Shown here: one piece after another, positions 23,772-36,040 of the stretch
Position numbering within the stretch: the stretch's first letter is position 1
Layout: every line of letters starts with the position of its first letter
DNA from: Talinum fruticosum
Lineage: Eukaryota > Streptophyta > Magnoliopsida > Caryophyllales > Talinaceae
Length of the DNA stretch: 64,000 nucleotides
Reading direction: 5' to 3'
Assembly: GCA_021018815.1 (NCBI GenBank)
Contig: JAITYX010000003.1
Location: forward strand, 3,954,501-4,018,500
Notes under the pieces: model-generated
The model's input: only the letters and a program-made list of their open reading frames with translations
The model's database searches: none
Told to the model about the DNA's origin: nothing
Program-made: the position numbers and the translations under genes

Positions 23772-24510
23772 ATGAATTCGGACTCAGACCTTAGACTAAA
23801 CAAACTTAATCTAATGGCCAATGTGGAGGAAATAATGGACTTTGAGGAGACGTTGGCCCCTAAGATAAACCGTCAAATATTTATGTGCTTGGTACGAAAG
23901 CTTTGGACAACAAACCACTTTAATCTAGAAGCTTTGAAAACGGACATGCAAAACATATGGAAATCCTCAAAAGGGTCATAATCAAAGAACAGGATAAAAT
24001 TTTGTTTGCTTTCTAATTTTTCTCTCAACCTACGGAGCAATGAGGGCCCCTGGACTTTTAATGGGTACCTCTTAGTACTCCGGCCTGGGTGGTAACGCGG
24101 CTCCTTCGGAGATAATCTTCTTAACCGCACATTTCTAGATCAAAATTTGTGACTTGCTTATGAAGAAAAAGACCCATGCCTTTGCTTAATTCTTGGGGGA
24201 GAAACTGGGAACTTTTGTGGAAGTGGATGAGGAAGATGTGCTTGCCCCATCTAAGTACCTAAAAATAAATGTAGACATTGACATTACCAAGGCCCTATGG
24301 AGTAGTTTTAGAATTGCTGCGAATGGAAGATAAAAATGGCTAGCATTATAATATATTCGCTTACTAGACTTCTGTTACACCTGTGGGATAATAGGCCATG
24401 TTCATCAAGGTTGCAACTCCTTTGAAGAAGACATCCCAGAGGATGATCTGAAATATAGGGCGGTGCTAAGGACTTCACCTATGAAATGCAAACGTAAGGG
24501 GGAGGAGTAG
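23772..24510 (+). pseudogene. LINE-type ORF1 relic with DUF4283 and zinc knuckle
   Basis: Translation in shifting frames gives MNSDSDLRLNKLNLM, KTDMQNIWKSSKG, then GPWTFNGYLLVLRPGW (about 24037-24090), the hallmark of DUF4283. Further on are LAPSKYLKINVDIDITKALW and a knuckle CYTCGIIGHVHQGC (about 24371-24412) of the zf-CCHC_4 type. This domain pair is the ORF1/gag-like protein of plant L1 LINEs and related host proteins. At least three frame changes and a stop make it dead. No endonuclease or RT follows, and the sequence changes at 24549 to an LTR-like start. Confidence 0.8.
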
Positions 24511-24548
24511 AAGGAAGAGAAGAAAAAGCTCTTGGAGTCAAGGGGAGG

Positions 24549-26303
24549 TGTAATGCCCCTAACTCGTAATCACCAATTTTGTCTAAACAAAGCGCTAGCC
24601 GATGATTAATTCATAATCACCAATAAAGACTTTTTTTTTTAAAAAAATTTATTAATAAATCAAATTTTCACTTTCATTCATTCAGTTATTTTAATATTTC
24701 AATGTTATTCCAATTGAAAGACAAATAATGTCAATTTCTATCACTAATTAAATTAGTATTATACATATGTAAGACCTCGTAACTTTGGGATTAGGGTTAA
24801 TATTAGATAATTATTAAAAGGGGGTAATTATGTGTTAGTAGGAGATTATGATGAGGAGGATTGTAAAGCTTTTGACCCTAGAAGGATTAGTGGAAGGGGA
24901 AGACGGGTGGCCTTCTCCGAGGGAGCCACGAGGAGAGAGAGAGAGAGAAGTAAAGAGGGAAAGGAGGAGAAGGGCTCTGGAGGTCCGAGTAGAACAAAAG
25001 AAGGGGAAAAGTGAAAGAGACAGAGGGAGGCACCGGGAAGGGCGAACGAGAGAGAGAGAGAGAGAGAGAGGGAGGGAGGGAGAACGAGCAAGTGTGAGAG
25101 GGACACCGGAAACCGACAACCGGCGAGCACGGCAGCCCGAGGACACCAGCTGGCGAACGCCGGCAAGCGGCCGACGAAGGAAAAGGAAAGAGACAGAGCG
25201 AGAGACGGAAAGGGAACTCAAAATAGAGACCAATGAGAGAGAGTTCGAGAGCCAGAGAGGCCAGGAAGAGGAAAGACGGTCATGGAAAGATGAAGCTAGC
25301 ATTGCCCATTTGAACGATAAGCCGTGGAACGGCGGCCGACGATCAAAGAGGCCACGGTTGGCGAGCAGAGGGGAAACGACGGACCACCGAACAGAGACAG
25401 TGAAGGCAAGGGAGAGATGGGCTGAGACCGAGATTAAGAGGAGTGAACCAATGAGAACACGTGACATAGAGATACAGAGACAGAACGGAAGGAAAGGGAA
25501 GGCAAGGAACCAACCCGACTCCATTCAATCAACTTCATGAACCCTAGAATTTGAGGTGGGTGGTCTTATACTCTAAATTAATAGTAATTTGAAACCCAAT
25601 TGAATTTTGTTGTGAATGTTGAATGTTTGTTGTGAATATTGAATAGGTGTGTTATAGATTGAATTTAGGAAGTAGCCAAGGCTGAACTAGGGCATGAGAA
25701 AATCCAATTGAGGTTGTTAGGGTGGATGTGGGAACCTAGAAATTCTAACGGAATTAGTTGCTAAGGTTTGATAGGTGATATGGAGATTTCAATTAGAAAT
25801 TAAGGATGAAAAAGTTGTAATTTGGGTACAAATTAAAAGCTAATATTTTAGATTGAACCTTTAGGGATTTCTTGAATTGCAACGGAGAGGGGTAATTGCT
25901 AATATTGGGAAACAATGACTCGGAGTGTAAGGGGAACTATGAGTTCATATTGATTGATGCACAATTGACGCGTGAAAGTGAAAAGTGGATGATTGCTAGG
26001 TTAATTGAGTTCAAAACATATTTAAATCCTTGAGGTTGAACTAGACTTAAAGACAAGCGGAGTTAGAGGAATTTGAGTGATAAAGTGAAATTCGAGTTTT
26101 ATGAATGGGTATGGACACGAAAGGGATGATTAATAAGGTAGAAACATAAGATGAGAATTTGAGGTAAAGATGGCAGTTTGTGAGAAGTTGGGACATCTGG
26201 ATTAGGTGATGACTATTTGTGGGTATTGCAGCTTAGACAAGTTTTAGTATCCGAATTCATTGTGCTTGAAAGGGAATTGAGTTAAGGTAAAACAAACGTT
26301 GGA
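24549..26303 (+). repeat. Truncated gypsy-like LTR (Tekay/Del style)
   Basis: Begins TGTAATGCCCCTAACTCG, like chromoviral LTR starts and like the solo LTR at 42235. It has a GGGTTAATA/AAAGGGGG block before a purine-rich leader at 24890-25500 containing a (GA)n run at 25049-25070. No matching right end was found before the copia B LTR at 26304, so it is probably a truncated LTR. Long open frames on both strands (24848-25540 plus, 24835-25524 minus) come from the purine bias of one strand. They are not credible genes. Confidence 0.45.
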
Positions 26304-27786
26304 TGAAGACTCAAATTCTAACTCTAAGACACTCTGAGTACTACATGAAGACTCGGTATAAACCTCATCCCTCCTAGGTTTTGATTTCAAGTCATTTTGA
26401 ATGTCATAGAAACTCCTGTATAAGTTTGCATTCATTTCTGATCGACTCGAAAACACATTCTTGTATATCTTGTACATTAATGTTTTTGACTCACTCGGAC
26501 AACACTCGGAACTATCGCATGTTCAAATAATTTCTCTAACTCTTTTATTCTCGAGTTCGATCGCATATTTTAATGCAAAGTGAATTACAGATCATAATTC
26601 ATTTTTCTAAGTCGGTTTGTTTGTTTGAGAATTATTTGTCCGGATCAAGTTGTTATACTCGATGATTTCACTCTTTTTAACTTGATCTTTCTTAGGATCG
26701 ACTCGATGGAATTCAAGTACATTCAAGTATTAGACTCATAAAATTCCATTCTTCTAGGCCTAAGATAATTATGCTCTTAATTGTCTTAATTAAATTATTA
26801 TCTATGCCTAAATTTTAGACCAAAGTAGTTTATACTTTGAAAACTAAAGTGGTTTACTTTTGTAGGTTATTCAAATGAGGTTATCTCATTTTTGAAATAC
26901 AAAAGTAGTCGGCTTCTATCTGCACAATCACCAGCAGACAAGCTTTATCTACTTCGAATAGGGCTCGTACACCGTGTCAAGGCTATCTCGTTTCCAAAAC
27001 CGCAAAACTCCAACGCTAAGCGCAATGGTGGTTTCCACCTTCCTTTTCGGACATCATCATTTGACCGAAGTACCTTTAGTAGCCAAGAGCCGTTGCACAA
27101 CGTTCACATCCCAACGGATCTTTTCGAGTGACTCATAAGAGCCGTTACAACGGCCGATAAAGACTTCGTTCAAAACCAAGACTGAACGGTCACTATGCTT
27201 GGTCATCTATAAATAGAAGCCACTTCACAAGACTTGAAGATTGCTGGAACTATTGTTGAAACACATTACTTAAGCAAAAATCATTGTTTTCATATTCAAT
27301 CTTCAATATACAACTCCCAACTTGTAATTATTACTTTCGAGTTGTAAAGTCTTGTAATCAATTATATACTTCTCTTACTTTCTGAGTAAGGTCTCTTGAC
27401 TCGAGCTGTAAAGGTTAACTCAGCTCGCTTGTCCCTAACTATAAAGGTTATCTCTGTTAGGAAGTACTAGATCGGATAAGGGAACTTCGAGTCTAGGAAA
27501 ACATTGTAAGGAATTGTGTAAGGGAGCAATTCGGTAGAGTCAGTCCTTTGTATTTTGAGGATTCAAAATAGTGGATTTAACTTGGTGCATGGATTAGCAC
27601 TCGTCCGTGGTTTTCTCGCCCCAAGAAGGTTTCGATGTATTTTTGAGTGTATACATTTCTTAGTCCAATCTAGACTCGGACTCAACTATTTATCTATTTC
27701 AAGCAAAAAGATTCAAAGTTTGTTCAAATTTCCTCATCACCCTATTCACCCCCTAGGGACTTAGACTCTCCAAGAGCAAACCTTCA
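26304..27786 (+). repeat. 5' LTR of copia B
   Basis: Starts TGAAGACTCAAATTC and ends AGCAAACCTTCA. TATA box CTATAAATAG at 27207-27216. A primer site resembling the initiator-Met PBS follows (TGGTATCGGATCC from 27789, against TGGTATCAGAGC). It pairs with 60426-61908. Confidence 0.88.
27207..27216 (+). promoter_or_regulatory. LTR TATA box of copia B
   Basis: CTATAAATAG within GGTCATCTATAAATAGAAG, the same context as in all other LTRs of the family. Transcription would start about 30 bases on, at the start of the R region. Confidence 0.75.
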
Positions 27787-27846
27787 ATTGGTATCGGATC
27801 CTAGCCTTTCAAGAAGGATCTAACAATTAAAAGGTTTAAAGATCGG

Positions 27847-29640
27847 ATGGTTCAAAACATTGGAGAGTTCGATGAAGGAAGGTCGTCCACTGCACCACCA
27901 AAGTTTAAAGGATTAAACTTCGTGCACTAGAATAAACCGATGGAGTGCTTTCGTTGGACAATGATGAAGATGTCTCGGAACATCATCCAAGAAGGCAACT
28001 ACATTCCAATGAAAATTGAAGGAATAAGATCTCGTGCCTAAAGAAAAATTTGAGTACACCAATGAAGAGTCGAGAAGTTCAAAAAACTTCGAGCAATGAA
28101 CATTATGATGTGTGCTATCGGTTCGTAAGAGTACAACATAGTGTCGACCGCGACACAGCCAAAGATGTGTAGGACACTCTTGTCAACACATATGAAGGTA
28201 CACGCCATGTTAAACAGTGAAGATAAGCCAGTATCTTCACAAATATGAGCTGTTCAAGATGGAGCCGGAAGAAAACATCACTCACACGTTTATTCGCTTC
28301 ACCGAGATTACAAACAATCTCAAATCTCCGGATAGAAAAATTTATCACGAGGAAATATGCAGAAAAATTATAAGAAGTCTACCAAAGAGAAGATGGGGTC
28401 GCAAGGTGACAACCATCGAGGAAGCTCAAAACCTCTCTCAACTAAAGCCGGACGAATTGATTGAGAAGCTACTTACCCATGAAATTCACCTGGAAGAAGA
28501 GGATGTCGAGGTCAGCATAAAAAGAATATTGCGGTGAAGGCCTCGAAAGTACAAGGGAAAGTTTGAGTTCCTTAGACTCGGAAGAGGATCCACTAGAACT
28601 CATTGCTCGAGGCTTCAAAAGAATGATGAAGCATAAGAAATGAGAAAAGAGGCCGAAGGAAGAGTTCTAGAAGAAAATGAGAAGGATAGAAAAGGTAAAT
28701 ATTCTTCCCCTTTAAAGTTATCTTTAACTAAGAACTCGGTCTGTTTTGAGTGTGGCAGAGAAGGATCACATAGTCAAAGACTATCCCAAGAGAAAGAAAG
28801 ACAGAAAGAAGAAGACGGCTATGATGGCCACATGGAGTGATGACGACTCATCCGAAGAAGAAGATGATTCCGACAATTTAAAGTGTCCGATGGCACTAAC
28901 AAACTCGAAGCTGAATCTGAGTTAGATTCTGATAACTTAGACACCGAGGAGACAAGTCCTCGGGAGGTAATTGAATACTTTCTCAAGTTCTCCAAAGTTG
29001 ATTTGGCTAAATATATTTATACTTTGGAAGAAAAGTCAAATTCCGATTCTTCTCAGCTCAAAGAATAACTTGAGTCTCCTACTTCGAGAGCAATTGTTTG
29101 AAAAATGAATTGGAAAAACTAAGACTAACTCTAAGAGAACTCAAGAATAGTACTCAAGATAATGAGATTGAGTCCGAGTTACTCAAAAGAGAAAATGAGC
29201 ATCCGAAAAGAAAGCTCAATGAGTCTCAAGAGCTTGTTTTGAAATTTACTCAAGGTTAGAAAAACCTTGACATGCTTGCTTTTAGGCTCTCAATGTGTCT
29301 CCTTCAGGAAGAAGGACTTGGTTTTACCGAAGAGGAGGAATCTAATTCCTACTCCAATATTTTTAAGAACGATTCAAGAACTGTGAAGTTCGAGAAGGCC
29401 GAGCATGGTCCCATTCATAAGAATAAAAGGAGGACTGAGCCAAGACCAATTTACGTAAGAAAGCCCTCTCCACCTATTTACAAAAGAAAAGATTTTTAAA
29501 AGAAAGAGACACAGACTCAATCTTCTAGAAAGAAGACTCGGATTCGGACCAAATCTAAAGTCATTCAAATCTGGGTTTCCAAGAGTCTTCTTCCTCACAA
29601 AAGGACCACAATAAAGGGAGTTACTGTGTTCGTTAGAGGA
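27847..29640 (+). pseudogene. Copia B gag, broken
   Basis: The ATG at 27847 replaces the family start MARNNGEFDEG with MVQNIGEFDEG. The frame is then lost and regained. The UBN2-type core is open at 28217-28537 (NITHTFIRFTEITNNLKS, RSLPKRRWGRKVTTIEEAQN). The zinc knuckle near 28740 reads CFECGRE and is then frameshifted, losing His and Cys. A Ser/Asp-rich region (28860-29010) and a basic C-terminal part (29390-29570) follow. It would form the particle shell but is not functional. Confidence 0.85.
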
Positions 29641-30117
29641 AGAGAGAAAGGTTAGTGTGTTTCGACTTGCAGGTAACTCGGAGAAGGACGAAAGGTCATC
29701 GGTACTTACACAATGGATGCTCAAGCCACATGTTAGGAGATTCAAGACTCTTTTCCGAGGTAGAAGATTTTAAAGGAGGCAAAGTCACTTTTGGAGATGA
29801 CAGTAAGGGCAAGATAATTGGAATTGGCAAGATTGGGAAAGGAGACAACCTGGTCAGCCCAGTTAATCTTGTCAAGGGATTAAAGTACAATCCGCTCAAG
29901 CATCTATCGGTTGTGTGACAAAGGTCAAGAGGTAAGATTCACTCGGACCAACCGCTATATTTCGATGCAACTACCAAAGAGACTAAGCTCTCAGTAAGAG
30001 GTCAGTAATACCTATACTATTCCTCTTTCCGATCCAAGTCATAATTTATCCTATTTAAAAGCATCATTGCATGATGATTCTTGAACATTGCAGCGCAGAT
30101 TAGGTCATGTTAGCATG
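29641..30117 (+). pseudogene. Copia B protease and GAG-pre-integrase, cut
   Basis: The protease motif reads YLHNGCSSHMLGD (29702-29740), where intact element C has LDSGCSRHMSGD. The catalytic Asp is His (codon 29708-29710). It continues GGKVTFGDDSKGKIIGIGKI, then in another frame toward the HRRLGH region, and is cut by element E at 30117. Target copy AGCATG is at 30112-30117. Confidence 0.85.
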
Positions 30118-31711
30118 TGAAGACTCGGACACTACTCAACACATTTCGAGTTATATCGAAGGAATTAGGTATAGGAATCTCTTAAGTATAGAGTTTTGAT
30201 TCCAAGACATTCTCAACATTATTAGAAACTTTTCCGAGTGATATAGTATGTTTTCTAAGCGATATAGCATTTACTTCACGTATTCTTGCTTGTCTCCGAG
30301 TGACTCGTAAAACAAATATACGTATCTTACTCGGTTCCGAGTCCCTCATCTTTTAGATATATTGCATGCTGAATTGACTAGTATTTGGCTTTATCGCACT
30401 CAGTGTCCGACTTCATGTTTTAAGTTCTACTTTGTTGGAGTCGATGATTCTAGTCTCAATCGTGCTTAGTCTATATCAAGTTATTTCACTCGATATTCTT
30501 TATGTAACTTGATTCTTCGCTTAGACTAACTTTGATGGAATTTTGAGTTTTATGGATATTAGACTCGAAAATTCCACTCACTTTCCGACTCGGATAATTA
30601 GTTGCTTAATTATCCTAATTATTTTATTATCTATGTCTAATCGTGGACCAAAGTATTTTATACTTTGAGAACCAAAATTGATTTACTTTTGTAGGTGATT
30701 CAAACGAGGACACACTTTTGAATTACAAAAGTAACCTAGCTTCAAAACGTCAAATCACCAAGCAGACATGGCTTTTCCTCTTCTCTCGTCCCAGTCCCGT
30801 AAGATTGTGTCAAAGCCGTCTGTTTCCAAATCTGAAAACCGAAACGCTAAGCTTAACTGGTGGTTTCCACCTTATCCTTCAAGACACCGCCAGTGGTTTT
30901 GGGACTTCCAAGAGAGTTAAACCGTTGCCCAATGTTCATATCACAACGGATACTTTCTGAGTGACTCGAAAGCTCTTATCAACGGTTGCAAAGGACTCTC
31001 AATCAGCGTAAGGAGATAACGGCTACTCGCCTCGGTCATCTATAAATAGAAGCCAACTTTTAAGACTTGAAGATTGTCGAACCTATTGTTAATACACGTA
31101 CTTGAGCAAAGTCATTGTATTCATTCTTAATCTTCTACTTACAACTCCCACTCGTAATTCATTACTTTCCGAGTTGTAAGGTCTTGTACTTAGTTATAAA
31201 CATTTTCTTACTTTCCGAGTAAGGTCCCTTGATGAAGTCAGTAAAGGTTAACTCAGCTTAGTTGTCCCTAGCTGTAAGGGTTATCTCAGCTAGGAAGTAC
31301 TAGATCGGATAAGGGAATTTCTGAGTCTAAGAAAACTTATAAAGAGTTGTTTACGGGAGGAACTTGGGTTCGGCCGTCCACTGTATTTTGTGGACTCAAA
31401 ATAGTGGATTTGACTTCATGCTTGGACTAGCACGGTCCGTGGTTTTCTCGCCCCGGGAGGGTTTCCACGTAATTCCCGTGTCTTTACTTTTGAGCTCATT
31501 CTAGACTCGGATCTGTCTCAAAGCTTCAGCTTAATCCGCTTCACTACTCTTTACGGCATTTCTAAGTTCATACTTTTCCGACTCTACTTTACGACTCGGA
31601 ATCTATTTCGCCTCTACTTCGGCAAAAGAGTTTGATTTTTATTGAAAATCCTCCATCACCCTATTCACCCCGCCTCTAGGGTGACTCGGACTCTCCCCAA
31701 GCAAACCTTTA
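30118..31711 (+). repeat. 5' LTR of copia E
   Basis: Starts TGAAGACTCGGACAC and ends CAAACCTTTA (family CTTCA, one change). TATA box CTATAAATAG is at 31040-31049. The primer site TGGTATCGAGCC starts at 31714, one base shorter than the initiator-Met PBS TGGTATCAGAGC. Confidence 0.92.
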
Positions 31712-31770
31712 ATTGGTATCGAGCCTAGCCTTTCGTAAAGGATCTAACCATCCAAAGGTCTAAAGATCAA

Positions 31771-33600
31771 ATGGCTCGTAACAATGGAGAGTTCGATGAA
31801 GGAAGATCTTCTAGCAGTACCACCAAAATTCAAAGGATCAAACTTCGGTACTCGGAAGAAACTTATGGAATGTTTCCTCATGGATCATGATGAAGTTGTC
31901 CGGGACATCATACAAAATGGAAACTACATTCCAATGAAGGCAGTAAGAATTCAGAATCATTCCCAAAACAAAGGCCAAGTTTACTCCAAGCGAAGCGAGA
32001 AGTTCGAAAGAACTTCAAGGCAATGAACAATCTGTTGTGCGCCATTAGCTCGAAGAATACAATCGAGTGTCTCGCCTCGTGACTCAAGCAAAAGAAGTGT
32101 GGGACACCCTTGTCAACACTTATGAAGGCACTAGCCAGGTCGACAAGCGAAGATCAGCCAGTATCTCCATAAATATGAGCTATTCAAGATGGAGCCGAAG
32201 AGAACATCACTCGGATGTTCATTCGATTTATCGAGATCACCAACAATCTCAAATCTCTGGGTAAGAAGATAACCCACGAGGAAATGTGCCGAAAGATACT
32301 TAGAAACCTACCTTAGAGAAGGTGGGGTCCCAAGGTGACTCGCCATAGAGGAAGCCGAGAACCTTTCACTCCTAAAGCCGGACGAGCTTATTGGAAAGCT
32401 TCTCACTCATGAAATCCACTTGGAAGAAGAGGATGCTGAGGGCAACACCAAAAAGAACATAGCGCCGAAAGCCTCGTAAACCAAAGAAGCAAATCCGAGC
32501 TCCTCCGACTCGAAGAGGATCCCATGGCACTCATTGCAAGAGGTTTCAAGAGAATTATGAAGCACGTAAGATGGGATAAACGGCCAAAAGAAGAATTCTA
32601 CAAGAAAGATAAGAAGGACAGAAAAGGTAAGTATTCTTCTCCTTCAAAGTTATCTTCAACTAAGAATTCTGGATGTTTGAGTGTGGCAGCAAAGACCACA
32701 TAGTCGAGACTCGTCCAAAGAGAAAAAGGACAGAAAGAAGAAAAAGGCTATGATGGCAACATGGAGCGATGAGGACTCATCGAAGATGACGAGGACTCAG
32801 ACGACTCGAAATGTCCGATGGCAATCTCCGACTCGGACATCGAAATAGAGTCGACTCGGACTCGGACAAAGAGGAAACAAATCCTCAAGAGGTAATTGAA
32901 TACTTCCTAAAATTCACCAAAGTTGATTTAGCTAAGTATACCTTTACTTTGGAAGAAAAATCCAATTCGACTCTTCTCGTTTTAAAGAACAACTTAAGTC
33001 AATTTCTTCTGAGAGCACCGCTTTGAAAAATAAATTGGAAAACCGAGACTCACACTCGGAGAACTCAAGACTAGTGCTCAATCCAATGAGACCGAGTCCG
33101 AGTTACTCGTAAAAGAAAATGAGCAACTAAAACGAAGCTCATTGAGTCTCAAGATCTAGTTTTAAAATTTACTCAAGGTCGAAAAACCTTGACATGCTCT
33201 TAGGATCACAATGTGTCTCCTTCGTAAAAGAAGGTCTTGGTTTCAACAAAGAGGAGGAATCCAATTCCTACTTAGAACTATTCAAAATGAATTCCGTAAC
33301 CGTAAAGTTCGAGAAAGCTGAGCATGGTCCCATTCACAAAAATGAAGGGAGGACTAAGCCCGGAACAGCTTACAAAAGGAAACCATTCTCTTCAGTTTCT
33401 AAAGGAAAGGTTTTCAAAAAGAAAGAGACAGAGACTCAGCTCTCTAAAGAGAAGACTCGGAATCGGACTAAACCCAAAGTCATTCAAATCTGGTTCCGAA
33501 AAACCTTCTTCCTCGTAAAAGGACCACAAGTAAAGAATGTTACCTGGGTTCGTTAGAGGAAGTGAGAAGGGTTAGATTCTCTCTGTTTGGCGAGTCACTC
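31771..33600 (+). pseudogene. Copia E gag, broken
   Basis: Begins MARNNGEFDEGRSSS at 31771. It continues through MECFLMDHDE and WDTLVNTYEGTSQVDK (32067-32264) to the RKILRNLP and LLTHEIHLEEED regions. The zinc knuckle near 32670-32710 has lost one T (TGTTTGAGTGTG instead of TGTTTTGAGTGTG) and is out of frame. Then come Asp/Ser-rich repeats (32765-32880), a Leu/Glu-rich stretch likely to form a coiled coil (32890-33180) and a Lys-rich end (33310-33520). There are many frame changes. Confidence 0.87.
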
Positions 33601-34115
33601 GAAGAGATCAAAGGACACTCGGTACCTTGACAATGGATGTTCATGTCCCATGTCGGAGACGCAGGACTCTTTTCCGAGTTAGAAAAACATAAAGGAGGAA
33701 AGGTCACTTTTGGAGATGACAGCAAAGGCAAGATAGTTGGGATAGGCAAGATTGGAAAAGGATGCAATCTGGTCAGTCGAGTCTACCTTGTCAAAGGATT
33801 AAAGTACAATCTGCTCAAGCATCTCTCAATCGTGCGATAAAGGTCAAGAGGTAAGATTCACTCGGACCAACTGTTATATTTATGATGTTACCACCAAAGA
33901 GATCAAGCTTTTAGGTAAAAGATCAGGTAACACTTACATTATTCCTCTTTCCGACCCTAGTTAGAATTTGTCTTGTTTAAAAGCATCTCTTCATGATGAC
34001 TCATGGACATGGCATCGTAGATTAGGCCATATTAGCATGCATACTATCAAGAAATTGGCATCTCATGGTCTGGTTAGGGGTTTACCTAATCGTGCTTTTG
34101 AGAAAGATAAAGCAC
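33601..34115 (+). pseudogene. Copia E protease and GAG-pre-integrase
   Basis: The protease motif reads YLDNGCSCPM (catalytic Asp codon 33629-33631 kept, Ser to Asn next to it). It continues GGKVTFGDDSKGKIVGIGKI (33690-33750). The GAG-pre-integrase part follows, with SWTWHRRLGHISMHTIKKL at about 34001-34060. The Cys pair of the zinc site is lost in a shifted frame near 34100. Confidence 0.85.
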
Positions 34116-35250
34116 TAGAGTGAAACAATTCAAATCTTTGAAGACAGCTTCCACATCCAAAGTACTTGAGCTACTGCATATGGACTTATGTGGTGAAATC
34201 CCGGTTAAGAGCCTCGGAGGTAAATCATATATATTTGTTATTATTGATGATTATTCACGATTTACCTGGGTGTGTTTTCTTAAGCACAAAAATGAAGCAT
34301 TCAAGGAGTTCAAGCAAGCTCTGTAGAAAAATCCAAGTTGAGTCTCGGACTCGGATCCGGAGAATTCGAACCGACCATGGGAGGGAGTTCGACTACTCGT
34401 AATTCTCGTAGTTTTGTGACAAAAATAGCATCTCTCATAACTTCTCAACACCAAGAACTCCTCAACAAAATGGAGTAGTGGAGAGAAAGAACAAAACCCT
34501 TGAAGAAATAGCAAGGACGATGATGATTAAGCACAACTTACCTTACTATTTCTGGCCGAGGCAGTCAACACAGACCAACTATACTCGAATAGATGCCTTA
34601 TCGGACCCATTCTAAAGAAAACACCTTATGAGCTCTACAAAGGGAAGAAACCAAATATTTCCTATTTCGCACCATTTGGATGTAAGTGTTTCGTTCACAA
34701 CAATGGTAAGGATCACTCGACCAAGTTTGATGCTCGGTCGGATGAAGGTATTTTTCTAGGTTATTCTTCTCACAAAGAAAGCTTATCGCATTTTCAATAA
34801 GAGAACTAATAAAGTGGAAGAAAGCATCCACGTTGTTTTTATGAGCTTGAACAGGAAAAACCAAGTGAGTCTTCATACTCAAACTTGAAGCTCAGCAGAG
34901 AAGATGATGAAACCGAGTCTACAAAGACTCAAGCTCAACCGACTCGTAATGAAGTCACTCGTAACGAAGTCACTCGTAATGAGACAACTCAAGAGCCCGC
35001 TCGTAATGAACAAGCTAATGAAGAAGATCACTCGGAAGAAGCTTCGAAGATCAGGTAGCTCAACCCACAAATCTTGTGAATCGGAGAACAGTAGAGCATT
35101 CAAGTTCACTTCTAGTCACCCACTAGAAAACATAATATCCGATATCAACAAGTGGGGTAAGAACTCGTTCCTCTCTTCAAAATCTATATGCATTCACTGC
35201 ATTCATCTCATTAACTCGAACCCAAAATGCACTAGAGGCCCTAAATGAAC
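34116..35250 (+). pseudogene. Copia E integrase and linker
   Basis: Catalytic core: LELLHMDLCGEIPVKSLGGK (first Asp, frame 34120-34326), then IRTDHGREFDYS (second Asp, about 34362-34400) followed by a stop made by CTCGTAA at 34396-34402. QQNGVVERKNKTLEEIA follows with the catalytic Glu (about 34468-34515). Then come the conserved linker LGYSSHK, FNKRTNKVEES and the repeated Asn/Glu/Thr-rich segment at 34915-35040, where CACTCGTAA-type words occur three or more times. Non-functional. Confidence 0.87.
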
Positions 35251-36040
35251 CTGAATGGGTAGAGGCCATGCAAGAGGAACTCAATCAATTTGAAAGAAAC
35301 CAAGTCTCGGACTCCGACCAACCGATCTTCCGACCACCCGACCATAGGAACCAAATGGGTTTTCAAGAACAAACCGCATGAGGATGGAGTGGTAGTCGAA
35401 AGAAGGCTAGACTTGTGGCTTAAGGTTACAATCAAGAAGAAGGGATTGATAGTGGGGAAACCTTTGCACTCGTTGCCGTAATCGAAGTTATTAAAATATT
35501 GTTGTCATTTCCATCCAAGATGCATATTAAATTATATCAAATGGATGTTAAGTGTGCATTTCTCAATGGTTTTATTGAAGAGGAAGTCTATGTCGAACAA
35601 AGCATCCTGGTTTTGAAAACGCAGAATTTCCAGATCATGTTTTCAAACTTCAAAAGGCTCTCTATGGTCTTAAACAAGCTCCCCGAGCTTGGTATGAAAG
35701 ATCGAGCAGTTTCTTGGTTCAAAATGATTTTAAAAGAGGTCGATTGACAAGACTCTCTTTATAACAACCAAGGGGAAAGATTTCCTTATTGTTCAAATCT
35801 ATGTTGATGATATTATCTTCTGAGCTACTAATGAATATCTCGTGCCGAGATTTTTCGAGTTGATGAGTCGAGAATTCCAAATGAGTATGACAGAGAACTC
35901 AATTTCTTCCTTGGTCTACAAATCAAACAAGACAAGGATGGAATCTATGTCCATCAATCAAAGTACACCAAGGAACTGCTGAAGAAATACAAACTCCAAG
36001 ATGCAAAGCACGCATCTACACCCATGAGCAGAGAATATAA
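35251..36040 (+). pseudogene. Copia E reverse transcriptase
   Basis: Starts EPEWVEAMQEELNQFERNQV (35250-35310), then [29 protein letters not shown] (35499-35600) and IVQIYVDDIIF with the catalytic YVDD at 35800-35811, followed almost at once by a TGA (35821-35823). It ends FFLGLQIKQDKDGIYVHQSKYTKELLKKYK. It copies element RNA into DNA. Frameshifts and stops inactivate it. Confidence 0.88.

Noticed and set aside
24848..25540. 230-codon plus-strand frame as a real gene
   Set aside because: Low-complexity Arg/Glu composition, an equally long frame on the opposite strand, and position in an LTR-like leader with a (GA)n run.
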